From Novosphingobium olei (GTDB taxonomy: Bacteria > Pseudomonadota > Alphaproteobacteria > Sphingomonadales > Sphingomonadaceae): a DNA stretch of 64,000 nt. Below are positions 1-8,154 of this stretch, one piece after another (within the stretch, counting starts at the first letter, position 1; each line of letters opens with the position of its first letter). The stretch lies in contig NZ_JABBGM010000015.1 of the NCBI RefSeq assembly GCF_012927405.1, positions 1 through 64,000 on the forward strand, in the 5' to 3' direction. A model generated the notes under the pieces. It ran no database searches. It had not been told where the DNA came from and saw nothing but the letters and a program-made list of their open reading frames with translations. The position numbers were made by a program, and so were the translations under genes.

Positions 1-129
1 CCGTAGGTCCTCAGACAAGGATTTAGCCATCTGTGCTGGCCTCCTCGCCCAGCACACAGGGTGAATCAGATTTTCCAGCTCAGGGAAAGCCCAGCGATTC
101 TATCCGGTCGGATTTTGCTCTAGTTATTT

Positions 130-335
130 CCATAGGCTCGGGTTGCCGATCACCCGGATCGGCTTCGAGGCCGGCCCGCTCTCGCAGTAGCTACATGCGG
201 CGCTCGTGGCTGCAGGCCGTGACGTGGTTTTGCTGGAGACGCGACACGTGAACGCAGTACTTTCAGCGATGACGGTGAAAGCCAACCGAAAGGATGCACG
301 CGGGATCCCACACCTGCTGCTGATGGGGGTGGTAT
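130..335 (+). pseudogene. IS110-family transposase N-terminal fragment
   Basis: One plus-strand frame reads like the DEDD nuclease domain of IS110 transposases, with ETRHVNAVLSAM followed by KANRKDARGIPHLL. The frame has an in-frame TAG at 188-190, where the family has a tryptophan codon, and the similarity stops near 335. Neither the rest of the nuclease domain nor the C-terminal Tnp20 domain is present, so this is a dead remnant. It belongs to a cluster of IS pieces filling the first 1.8 kb. The family call rests on remembered motif similarity. Confidence 0.6.
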
Positions 336-353
336 CGACCGGTCCATGCGAAC

Positions 354-488
354 TTGCAGCCCTTCGGCCAAGGCGACGAAACTTTCGCCGCCCAAGATGA
401 CGTGCCCATGCTCGAAGCCGTCGCAAGGCAGCCGGAAGTGATAGAACAGGTGATCGAATGGTTGCCCGGCGGTCGAAACGGCCAGATG
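354..488 (-). pseudogene. IS21-family transposase (IstA) fragment
   Basis: A short minus-strand stretch encodes GQPFDHLFYHFRLP followed by HVILGGESFVALAEGLQ, which resembles the RNase H-fold core of IstA transposases of IS21 elements. Neither the N-terminal helix-turn-helix nor the C-terminal part can be read in this frame. No istB partner is visible. It is a remnant between two other IS fragments. Confidence 0.5.
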
Positions 489-645
489 TAACCGTCCGGT
501 GAGGCTTTCAATTACCCACAAGTGGTACAGCGGCGAGTTCCGCGCGAAGCTGGATGTCCAAAATCCGAGACCAACCTCGCCACATGACCATGTTGCCGGG
601 CGCGGATCGTACCGTCGACCAAGGTAGCCGCCGAGGCGAGTTGCG

Positions 646-900
646 TCAAACGTAGAAATACCCGCGTACGGTCGAAACCGGCGGGAAGCATCTCCGCAGC
701 ATCTGCCACGCACCACCGTTCGACGCAATATACATGATCGCGTTCATCACCCGGCGAAGGCAGGTCTTGCGCTGCCGGTCACCGCTCCGGGGGGCCGGTA
801 GCATCGGCGCGATCAACGCCCACTCCGCATCGCGCAAATCGCTTGAATAGCTACCACCATCCCGCCTTTGCTCGCGGCGAGCGGTATCAGTCCAGGGCAT
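646..900 (-). pseudogene. IS5-family transposase N-terminal fragment
   Basis: From an ATG at 900 the minus strand encodes MPWTDTARRE and then YSSDLRDAEWALIAPMLPA, NAIMYIASNGGAWQMLRRCF and PPVSTVRGYFY. This is the usual N-terminal half (DUF4096-like region) of IS5/IS1031-group transposases. The frame stops directly after the FYV that normally leads into the catalytic DDE half, which is missing. A downstream frame contains a possible scrap (LVDGTIRARQH), but it is too short to assign firmly. Confidence 0.65.
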
Positions 901-1070
901 GTGCTTCTCCATCGTCTCGACAACGACGCTGAATCACAACCTACTGATATCGCTCAACCACTTTTCGCGCCGGCTCTTAGGCCATCTGCCCCATCGTCTT
1001 ACGGAAACGGCCCAAGGCGATACTGAAGAATGCCGCACCGCGATAGAGGATCGCCGTAAGCATACGCCGA

Positions 1071-1265
1071 AGGCCGCAGCGCGTCGAGTTGGTTGACCGG
1101 ATGGTCTGCGATGCGGGCTAGGGTATCGGCGAGCCATGCCTGCGGATCGACGTCGTTGAGCCGGCAGGTCTGGATCAGCGAATAGGCAACGGCCGCGCGC
1201 TGGCCGCCGCGATCCGAGCCGCAGAAGAGCCACGACTTGCGCCCAAGGGCCATTGCCCGTTCATT
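1071..1265 (-). pseudogene. IS66-family TnpC C-terminal fragment
   Basis: The minus strand encodes RAMALGRKSWLFCGSDRGG, then AVAYSLIQTCRLNDVDPQAW, LADTLARIADHPVNQLDALRP. This is the characteristic C-terminal end of IS66 transposase TnpC (GRKNWLF, SLIETAKLNGVDP and WL.D.L.RI..HP in intact copies). Only about 65 residues remain, and neither the DDE core nor tnpA/tnpB is nearby. It is an isolated remnant. Confidence 0.75.
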
Positions 1266-1289
1266 CTGCCCATGTCGGTGATGAGCGGG

Positions 1290-1500
1290 AGGTCCATTAT
1301 CGCTGGCACCCCTATTTCGGGCAGAAGATCCGCGTCCGGCGGGTAGAAGAACGAGCAATCGGCCGTTTCCTCAAGGTCGAAGGCCCATCTCGCATCGTCG
1401 TTTCAATGCCGGGCTGGATGGTGGATCCGGTCATCTGCGCCCAGTTGAGGTTGGCGGCCCTCAAGTTGATGTCGCGGCTCTGTCCGATTTGAAGAGGCTG
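1290..1500 (+). pseudogene. Frameshifted fragment of an IS-associated small protein (HYRWHPYFG type)
   Basis: The plus strand encodes EVHYRWHPYFGQKIRVRRVE and then RIVVSMPGWMVDPVIC. About 1,440 the reading frame must shift to continue as GGPQVDVAALSDLKRL. This order resembles a small protein of unknown function often seen beside transposases and integrases in alphaproteobacteria (HYRWHPLFG, AAWMLD...CASM, G.PRVALSAL.DL). The required frameshift and the IS110 fragment that starts at 1,501 on the opposite strand indicate a remnant. I cannot give a function. Confidence 0.4.
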
Positions 1501-1840
1501 ACCGCGCAATGCATTGATCAGTTGAGTGCGCTGGCCGACAAAGGACTGATATGTCCGGAAAGCTACGGCACGGGCCTGATGCTCGGCACTCTTCACCGCC
1601 ACATAATGCAGGTTCGGTCGAACAGCCGCTTCCGCGATCGCTGCGGCGTCCGCCGCATCATTCTTCTGCCGTTTGACGAACGGCTTTACGTAGATCGGCG
1701 GTATCAGGCGGACATCATGCCCCAGCGCTTGCGCGAAACGCCCCCAGAAGTGGCTCGTAGCGCAGGCTTCCATCGCGACGATGCATGGCGCCTGTTCGCG
1801 CAAATGCGCCTCGAGCTTGGCGCTCGCCCTCGCGTACGCG
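1501..1840 (-). pseudogene. IS110-family transposase DEDD-domain fragment
   Basis: The minus-strand frame encodes IVAMEACATSHFWGRFAQAL, then VKPFVKRQKNDAADAAAIAE and FVGQRTQLINALRG. This is the conserved N-terminal nuclease domain of IS110/IS1111 transposases, with the E and D of MEAC and KNDAADA visible. Homology runs from about 1,840 to 1,501 and then ends abruptly inside another fragment; the C-terminal serine-containing Tnp20 domain is absent. Its outer boundary coincides with the point where the dgt-like reading frame loses its normal C-terminus, so this element or its ancestor probably truncated dgt. Confidence 0.75.
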
Positions 1841-2869
1841 GACCCGATAGCGCAGCAACGGCTCTGCAAACGGCGCAAGCTCGACGTATTCGACCGCCGT
1901 CAGGAAGTGATGGACGAGGCGGCCGATGAAGCGCTTGCGCGTGGCAGGCCCGCCGAACAGGCCATCGACCTTGTGCGAGAAGACGTCATTGGCGCTCTCG
2001 CCCGGGTACTTGGCCTTGAGCGCATCGAGGAAGGTCGGGCAACGGTCCTGGACCGCGGCAGCGAAGCCCTCGCGCGTAACAAGGTCGAGGGCGATGGCAT
2101 CTTCGAGATCGTGGACGCCGTACGCGATGTCGTCGGCTGCATCCATGATCGAACAGTCGAGCGACTTGTGCAGCGGTTTGCCGTGCTTGTGCGGCACCAA
2201 CCCAAACGACTGGAACTCGGCGCGGTCGGTATCCGACAGGGTCTCGAGGATCCAGTCGACCACGTCCTGCTCGCTGTCGTGGTAGCATTTGGGCGGCTTG
2301 CAGGCCTGCCCATCTAGCACCTTGATCGTGGTCGGGCCCGCGATCAGGCCGGGAATCCGGGCCGGATCGCGTACCAGGCTGTAGGCGACAGGATACTTGA
2401 GCACGCCAAGCATGGTGCGGCGCATAAGATTAGCGCCTGCATTGGCGGAAAAGGTTTCGAGGCGGCCGAGGATGCGCAGCGTCTGGCCATTGCCCTCGAA
2501 ACCGCCATGGTCCCGCATGCAGTAGTTGAGGGCGATTTCGCCGCCATGCCCGAAGGGCGGATGGCCAAAATCGTGCGTGCAACCAATCGAATGGATGGTG
2601 CCGCGGTCGGGCAGGATGGCGCTTGCCGGATGATCCGGGAACGACTTTTCAAGTTGGCGGGCGATGCCCCCCGCGATCTGCGCCACTTCAAGCGAATGGG
2701 TCAGGCGCGTCCGGTAGAAGTCGCTGTCGCCAAGGTTCAGGATCTGGGTCTTGCCCTGCAGTCGCCGGAACGAGGCGGAATGAATGACGCGCGAATAATC
2801 CACGTCACCATCGTCGCGCGCGTCCTCGGCCTGAGGGTTCCAGCCATCACGCCGCGCATGCCAGCTCAT
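1715..2869 (-). CDS. dgt: dGTPase-like HD phosphohydrolase, C-terminally truncated
   Basis: This 384-residue product belongs to the deoxyguanosinetriphosphate triphosphohydrolase family, which splits dGTP into deoxyguanosine and tripolyphosphate in the cytoplasm. The HD metal site is visible as TRLTHSLEVAQ, CTHDFGHPPFGHGGE and SIMDAADDIAYGVHDLEDA. The ATG at 2,869 is preferred over the longer frame because GGAG lies 6 bases upstream and the protein then opens with MSWHARRDGWNPQAEDARDD. Native similarity runs to about 1,847 (roughly residue 340). The last 43 residues are arginine-rich and antisense to the IS110 fragment, so the C-terminal domain is replaced and activity is uncertain. Some dGTPase relatives act in phage defence; nothing here shows that role. 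Confidence 0.8.
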   Translation of the reverse strand: MSWHARRDGWNPQAEDARDDGDVDYSRVIHSASFRRLQGKTQILNLGDSDFYRTRLTHSLEVAQIAGGIARQLEKSFPDHPASAILPDRGTIHSIGCTHDFGHPPFGHGGEIALNYCMRDHGGFEGNGQTLRILGRLETFSANAGANLMRRTMLGVLKYPVAYSLVRDPARIPGLIAGPTTIKVLDGQACKPPKCYHDSEQDVVDWILETLSDTDRAEFQSFGLVPHKHGKPLHKSLDCSIMDAADDIAYGVHDLEDAIALDLVTREGFAAAVQDRCPTFLDALKAKYPGESANDVFSHKVDGLFGGPATRKRFIGRLVHHFLTAVEYVELAPFAEPLLRYRVRVREGERQARGAFARTGAMHRRDGSLRYEPLLGAFRASAGA

Positions 2870-2966
2870 AGTGTCTCCGGTTTGAACGTCCGGTGCAGTT
2901 GGCACGCCTGCGCGGCGCATTCAAATCCCTACGGCGCGATTCCGAGGCAAGCAGGCAAGCGCGAGG

Positions 2967-3566
2967 TCAGCCCTCTGCGGAAACGTCCGCTGCCGCAGTG
3001 TCTGGCAAGTTATCGCCGAATGCCACCTTGAGCTTCTTGCGAGGCCTGGTCTTGGGCGTGGCAACAGCCGCCTCCTCCGCCGCAGGAACGGCTACTGCCT
3101 TGACCGGCGCAGCCTTGCGCTTTGCGGCCGGCTTTGTAGGGGCCACCGCCTCGGGGGCGGGTGCGGCTTCCACGACCTTGGGCTTCCTCCCCGAACCGAG
3201 GCTCAGCGCGAGTTCCTTGCGGCGTGCCGTGTATTCGGGAGCGACCATCGGGTAATCGCGGGGCAGGTTCCAGCGCGCGCGATAATCTTCTGGCGTCAAA
3301 CCATGCTCGCTCGACAGATGCCGCTTGAGCACCTTGATCTTGGTGCCGCAATCAAAGCACGTGATGGCATCCGACTTGATCGATGCGCGCACCGAGACTG
3401 CAGGCGTGCGCTTTTCCTCGATCGGTTCGACCGGCACCCCAAGTCCCGCAAGCGCCCCATGGACCGACTGGATCAGTCCCGCCAAATCATTCGGTGCCAC
3501 AGCATTGTTGCTGACGTGGGCAGTCACGATATCGGCAACGTGGGAGAGCAGGGTTTCATCGGCCAT
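2967..3566 (-). CDS. MucR/Ros-family zinc-finger transcriptional regulator
   Basis: A 199-residue DNA-binding regulator of the alphaproteobacterial MucR/Ros type. The N-terminus MADETLLSHVADIVTAHVSN and the LAGLIQSVHGALAGLG helix match the family. The zinc finger CFDCGTKIKVLKRHLSSEH is C-x2-C-x9-H-x4-H, followed by the typical LTPEDYRARWNLPRDYPMVA box. The ATG at 3,566 was chosen because homologues begin there; the upstream extension is not family-like. The C-terminal 70 residues form a low-complexity Ala/Pro/Lys tail (PTKPAAKRKAAPVKAVAVP, RPRKKLKVAFG), longer than usual. Relatives repress exopolysaccharide, motility or virulence genes; its plasmid-side location suggests control of transfer or maintenance genes, which is inference. 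Confidence 0.9.
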   Translation of the reverse strand: MADETLLSHVADIVTAHVSNNAVAPNDLAGLIQSVHGALAGLGVPVEPIEEKRTPAVSVRASIKSDAITCFDCGTKIKVLKRHLSSEHGLTPEDYRARWNLPRDYPMVAPEYTARRKELALSLGSGRKPKVVEAAPAPEAVAPTKPAAKRKAAPVKAVAVPAAEEAAVATPKTRPRKKLKVAFGDNLPDTAAADVSAEG

Positions 3567-3744
3567 CACGACGACTTTCACTTTGTGAACTTCGGCATTC
3601 TCCTGCCGGTTTGTGCACCTGTGCGCAACGAAGGATCGGCAGGCTGCAAAAGCGTCCGATAAACATCGTCGCGCCGTGGATGCAGACTTCGGAACTAACC
3701 AGATGCCCTGCCCCACACCCTTCGCAGGGCCACGCTTTCGGCGC

Positions 3745-3920
3745 TGTCAGGCCTGACACTCTGCCCGAGCGCGCCCAGGGGACTGAAGACCGACGGCGCG
3801 CGCATCCACGACGCTCCCAGGAGCGGTCGCAATCGGCGGGAACATCATTGAAGGCACCCTGTAATCCGGTCGGAAACAGCTCCTGACACTTTACCTCCGG
3901 GCAATGTGTCAGGGCTGACA
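3745..3920. promoter_or_regulatory. Palindromic TGTCAGG operator candidates between mucR and the regulator-like gene
   Basis: The 420-bp divergent intergenic region carries a perfect 14-bp palindrome TGTCAGGCCTGACA at 3,745-3,758 and a one-mismatch copy TGTCAGGGCTGACA at 3,907-3,920. An inverted half-site CCTGACAC lies at 3,882-3,889, facing GTGTCAGG at 3,906-3,913. Three occurrences of one dyad in a divergent promoter region suggest binding of a dimeric regulator. Which protein binds is unknown; the mucR product and the wHTH-like product are the nearest candidates. No clear -35/-10 pair was assigned. Confidence 0.45.
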
Positions 3921-3986
3921 AAACGACATGCGCCAAGCCTCGGGGGATTCACAAGATTCAGTGTTTGTGCTTCTTTCTCCCCTGTT

Positions 3987-4555
3987 ATGTTTCAGGCTTC
4001 GTTCTCTCCTTCCGCCCAGGGCGGCAACGACATGGCCGTTCTGCTCCATGCGGTCGCCGAGGCCAGTCTGCGCCCGCGCTATGCGTTCATGGTGCTTACC
4101 CTGATTGCCGAGGCCGCAGACAGCGACGGCAAGGCCGGCCCGTTTGTGCGGCGCGGCAATCACAGTCACAGCTTGCGCGACTGGCTGAGCGACAGCCTGA
4201 CCCCGATGGGCGCGCGCGATCCTCGCCGTCTCGCCCTCGCCGATCGGGTACGTGACGAATTGCAGCGTGAAGGCAAGCTTGCGCGCGATCCGGCCGAAGC
4301 CGCCCAGCTGCTCGAGCAGGAAGTGCGCGACCGCATCCGCATCTCGACCAAGACCAATCTCAGCCGCGCGGTGTCCGAACTCGTCCGTGCCGGCCTGGTA
4401 CGGCGGCACTATGTGGGCTTCCGTGTCGATCATCAGAACCGGGGGGACACCGCCACGCCGTCTACACGCTGGCGGGCCAGGCACGGTGCCTGCTGCACCC
4501 TGCGCCAGCCAAGCCGCGGCGGCTGGAACGGCAGAGCGAGTTCGTTTTCAACTGA
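3987..4555 (+). pseudogene. Plasmid-type winged-helix-like protein, frameshifted at a G run
   Basis: The product starts MFQASFSPSAQGGNDMAVLL and contains SLRPRYAFMVLTLIAEAA and a helix-turn-wing-like region (ISTKTNLSRAVSELVRAGLV). I recall this as a conserved uncharacterised protein of sphingomonad plasmids whose relatives continue past VDHQNRGG with RHAVYTLAG. Here the frame is lost at the run of six G at 4,441-4,446. Reading on in the frame one base away restores HRHAVYTLAGQARCLLHPAP and ends in TGA at 4,553-4,555, about 189 residues in total. As sequenced, the frame instead runs to 4,664 with an unrelated tail. A one-base loss in a homopolymer, real or a sequencing error, explains this. 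A DNA-binding role is inferred from the fold-like pattern only. Confidence 0.6.
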
Positions 4556-4713
4556 ACAAACCCAGGCCTGCCTACAGCTGATGGCGAGCGCGACAGATAT
4601 GCTTCTGCAGACTTTCGGGCGCCGTCGCAATGTCGCGCAATTGCTGACGCTGCGCGGCGGATAGGCTGAAAATGACGCCATTTGCGCAGCTGCATTGACT
4701 GACTGCGCCTGCG

Positions 4714-4944
4714 TCAAACTGTGCCTGATAGCCGACGCTGCTCACCGCTCATGGCCCGAACTCGCCAGAAACCAGCGCATTTAATTCCCGCCTGCAGGTC
4801 GAAGTGCGCCCATGACTGCTCACGTGGAAGTTTCGGCCAGCTATCGGGGTGACGATAGCATTCCGCGCTAACGGGACACTTCTCATGGCAACGGGCAATG
4901 TCTGGCATCGGAAGCTTCCAGTTCTCGGCGAACAGCAAGGTCAA
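4714..4944 (-). CDS. Small cysteine-rich hypothetical protein
   Basis: A 76-residue reading frame (or 64 residues from the internal ATG at 4,908, MPDIARCHEKC). It contains CHEKCPVSAECYRHPDS and, near the end, KCAGFWRV, so there are four cysteines and two histidines that could bind a metal. I recall similar short proteins with a C-x3-C-P-x4-C-Y-R-H core next to plasmid genes of sphingomonads, but I know no function. No convincing Shine-Dalgarno sequence decides the start. It is isolated between the frameshifted regulator and the relaxase gene. Confidence 0.45.
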   Translation of the reverse strand: MTLLFAENWKLPMPDIARCHEKCPVSAECYRHPDSWPKLPREQSWAHFDLQAGIKCAGFWRVRAMSGEQRRLSGTV

Positions 4945-5184
4945 GCAGGCGCAACATGCCTAATCTGGGCTTCGGATGAGTACAGCACGAAAGGCTTGAT
5001 ACAAGGGAGTAGATTGCCGTGAGATCCAGCTTTCCGCCGACTGGAATTAGAGCCGGGCCGTGTCGCTCAATCGCTGACGGTCCGCAGCGTATAGGGTAAA
5101 AGGGATGCCATCGCGCATGCTTCCGGACTCGTTCGACCGCTACCCGCTGGCCCCCAGTCGAAACCTTTCGTTCCGGTCAATCTA

Positions 5185-8151
5185 CTAGAGACCCAGATTC
5201 AGGCGCTTTTCCGGAACGTGCGCCTCGATCCCCTTGTGCTTGTCGGGTTCGGCCCGCAACGATGACGGCGTTAAGCTCACGCCTCGCGAAATGGATTCCG
5301 ATTGCGGCCTGGCCGGCTGGTCGACCTGCTTCTCCCCGATCGCTTCGAGCGCGCTGGCCTTGTCGCCGCGATTGCCCTCGATCGTACGCAGCAGCGCATC
5401 GCGGTCGTTGGTGACGATTTCGAGGTCATCGCGCACCCGCGTTGCCAACACGTACGTGAGCCGCTGGCTCGACAGGTGCCGCTCGCTGCTGTGCATCACG
5501 CCAATGCCGCGATCGGTGGTCATCCCCTGCGCCTGGTGCATGTTGATGGCATAGGCGAGCCCGAGACGCTCGAGCATGGGATCGTCGCGCGGCAAGGTCA
5601 GGATATCTCCGTGCGCGGTTTCGATACGCACGCCGTCCGGCTCGATCGCGACCACCCGCGCCAGCGCCGAATTGAACAACCCCCGATCCTTGTCGTTCGC
5701 GCACCAGCGGATGCGATCTCCGTCGTGAAGGCGGATCTGGCTGACCTCATGGAGCGTCAGGGCGTCGCGCGTCTCCCCTGCGGCAATGTCGCCAGGGCGG
5801 AAGCGCACCCGGCCGCCTTGCGCATCGCGCAGAGTAACCTGCCCTTTCGCATTGATGGAGGCGACCTCGTAGCGTCCGGCCTCGAGCCCCGCAGGCCGAT
5901 CACGCCGGAAGACCTCGACGACCTGCCCCTTCTTGTAGGTCGCCGCCAGACGCAGCTCCTCGCGCGTGGCATTGACCTTTTCCAGCGTGGCGAGCGTCAG
6001 CCCCTCGCCTGTCAGCGCGCCCTCGGCCTTGAGGCCCTGCTGGACCAGCACGTTCAACTCGCTGCGCGTTTCACGGCCCGAGGCGTACAAGGCCGTCCGC
6101 GCGCGTTGGTCAGATGAAAGCGCCAGCCAGCGCCGGGCCGCGACCGCGCGATAGTCGTCGCCCGCACCAACCACGCGCTCGCCCAGCACATCGAAAGCCT
6201 CGCGGAACGCACCCGCGCGGGTCAGCGAGGCCACAACCTTCATGGGCTCGGTGCGCTGCCGCTGGCTTTGTTCGAGATGCGCGATCGCAGGCTCGTGCGC
6301 CTGAACGAGGCTGAAGGCTTTGCCGGCATCGACAGGCTGCAACTGCTGGCGGTCGCCGATCAGCACCATGCGTTCGATGCCGAGCCGATTGGCGATCGTG
6401 ACCAGATCGTTCATCGCCTCGGTCGGCACCAGCGAGGCTTCGTCAAGAAGCAGGATCTGCCCGGCCAGGCGCACGCGCGATTCCTCGAAACGCACACCCG
6501 TCTCGCCGCGCAGAACCGCGCGGTGTTCCTGCACGAAGGCCGCGACCGTCCCGGCGGGGATGGTGGCCTCGTCGCGCAACATGTCGACCATCTTGTTGGC
6601 CATCGCGAGGCCCGTCACGCCCCTCCCCTCTTCCGCCGCCAGTACGGCGATGCTGCGGATCAACGTGGTCTTGCCCGCCCCCGCGACACCCTGGACCACG
6701 ACGAACCGGTCCGCACTCGACAGCGCCAGCACGCCAGCAGCCAGTTGCTCGCCGGTCAGGGGATGGTCACCCACGCCCTGCTGCAAACGCGCGACCGCGT
6801 CGCCCGCAGCCACGATGACGCGCCCCTGCCCCCGGCCGGCATCGATCCCGTCAAGCAGGCGACCCTCACCCGCGATGTGCGCCGGTGTCGTCACATGGGT
6901 GACAAGGCCATCGGCGCGCGTCGAGCGGCCCGGAATCAGTTGGGCCTCATCGCGCAGGACGCCAAGCCGTGCCTCGACCCTGTCGATGGTCACACCAATG
7001 ATGCCGAGATTGAGCGCCGTGCTGGCGAGATCGCCCAAGGCGAAGGCGGCCTCGCGTTGCGCAAGGATGCGCAGCGCCGACGCCACCGCCAGCTCGGTGC
7101 GCATCTGCACCGGCGAGAGGGTCAGGCGTGCGAGGCCATTCGTCACCAGCGGATCATCGGGGAGAAGGTAGGCCCCCACGCTGTCGCGGATGTTGCGCAG
7201 GATCGCGCCGGCTTGCTGCAGCGTTGCGACCAGCCCGTCGCGCGGGGGACCGCCCGCGCTCCGCTCGCGCGCGGCCGCGACCAGTGCGCTGCCGGTAAAG
7301 CCCAGGCCGTCAGCCCGTTCGCGCCATGCCGCGCGCAAGGCGGTGCGATCCTCAAGGTCAATCTTGTCGTCGCGCGTGCGCTTGGTGATTTCGCGGAGGG
7401 AGCGCGGTTCATCGGCGCCGCGCCCCAGTTCCGCCGCCTTGGCGAGGATGTCCTGGCGCCGCTGGCTGAACGCCTCGATCACGCCCTTGGGCACGCCCTC
7501 GATTTCAAACTGGCCGTGCTTGCCCGTGATGCGCGTGTCGTAGCCGAGCTTTTCAATTTCGTGCCGCAAGGCGGCATGATAGGCGCTGCCGATCGCAGCA
7601 TTGTTCTTCCAGAGTTCGCCGTTCCACAGCGCACGCCACTGCCCCGAGGCCATGCGCGTGATCGCAGCGACCACGACATGGATATGCGCCTGTGGATCGA
7701 GCTTGCGGCTCGTGTCGTGCTGGAACATCGCATAGACAAGATTGCCGGTGCGCACCGCATCGCCATTGCGGTCGTGATCGTAAGTGCGCGCTTCGGCGAA
7801 GGTCTTTTCGAGCCAGGCCATGGTCTGGCGCACCGCCGTGCGATGCGCGATAAGCAAGCGTTCGTCCCCCGCGACATAGGCGAGCACACTCGCCGACTTG
7901 GGCATCGAGAAGGTGAGATCGATCCCGGCCCGACGGTGTTCGTGTGCATTGACCACGGTCCCGTCGGGGAGCGCGCCGTTGAGCAAGGTCTCGAACGTGG
8001 CCTTGCCCACGTCTCCGGACAGACCGAGGGCCGAAGCGCCCTCCCCGCCCCATTCGCTCATCTCGGACGCGTGCTCGCCGGTGTAGTAGTCGTCCTTGGC
8101 AAAATAGCTCGCGGCACCGCCCGCCGAGCGCACCGGCGCGATCGACAGCAT
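5185..8151 (-). CDS. MobF conjugative relaxase-helicase (TrwC/TraA type)
   Basis: A 988-residue protein that nicks the transfer origin, stays covalently bound to the 5' end and unwinds the transferred strand. The N-terminal TrwC domain (about 1-300) has the catalytic tyrosines in SYFAKDDYYTGE (Tyr22/Tyr23) and the metal-binding histidines in KLDPQAHIHVVVA near residue 155. A superfamily I helicase follows, with Walker A GVAGAGKTTLIRS near residue 488, LLLDEAS for motif II and a late YAINMHQAQGMTTDRG motif. The start lies 3 bases after the stop of the coupling-protein gene, so the two are co-transcribed and probably coupled. The pairing identifies a self-transmissible or mobilizable element; no type IV secretion channel genes are in the window. 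Confidence 0.93.
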   Translation of the reverse strand: MLSIAPVRSAGGAASYFAKDDYYTGEHASEMSEWGGEGASALGLSGDVGKATFETLLNGALPDGTVVNAHEHRRAGIDLTFSMPKSASVLAYVAGDERLLIAHRTAVRQTMAWLEKTFAEARTYDHDRNGDAVRTGNLVYAMFQHDTSRKLDPQAHIHVVVAAITRMASGQWRALWNGELWKNNAAIGSAYHAALRHEIEKLGYDTRITGKHGQFEIEGVPKGVIEAFSQRRQDILAKAAELGRGADEPRSLREITKRTRDDKIDLEDRTALRAAWRERADGLGFTGSALVAAARERSAGGPPRDGLVATLQQAGAILRNIRDSVGAYLLPDDPLVTNGLARLTLSPVQMRTELAVASALRILAQREAAFALGDLASTALNLGIIGVTIDRVEARLGVLRDEAQLIPGRSTRADGLVTHVTTPAHIAGEGRLLDGIDAGRGQGRVIVAAGDAVARLQQGVGDHPLTGEQLAAGVLALSSADRFVVVQGVAGAGKTTLIRSIAVLAAEEGRGVTGLAMANKMVDMLRDEATIPAGTVAAFVQEHRAVLRGETGVRFEESRVRLAGQILLLDEASLVPTEAMNDLVTIANRLGIERMVLIGDRQQLQPVDAGKAFSLVQAHEPAIAHLEQSQRQRTEPMKVVASLTRAGAFREAFDVLGERVVGAGDDYRAVAARRWLALSSDQRARTALYASGRETRSELNVLVQQGLKAEGALTGEGLTLATLEKVNATREELRLAATYKKGQVVEVFRRDRPAGLEAGRYEVASINAKGQVTLRDAQGGRVRFRPGDIAAGETRDALTLHEVSQIRLHDGDRIRWCANDKDRGLFNSALARVVAIEPDGVRIETAHGDILTLPRDDPMLERLGLAYAINMHQAQGMTTDRGIGVMHSSERHLSSQRLTYVLATRVRDDLEIVTNDRDALLRTIEGNRGDKASALEAIGEKQVDQPARPQSESISRGVSLTPSSLRAEPDKHKGIEAHVPEKRLNLGL

Positions 8152-8154
8152 CGC

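Noticed and set aside
4640..5115. Weakly similar segments near 4,640-4,680 and 5,070-5,115 (GCTGACG...GGATAGG...ATGCCAT)
   Set aside because: Similarity is too low and gapped to call a repeat by eye.
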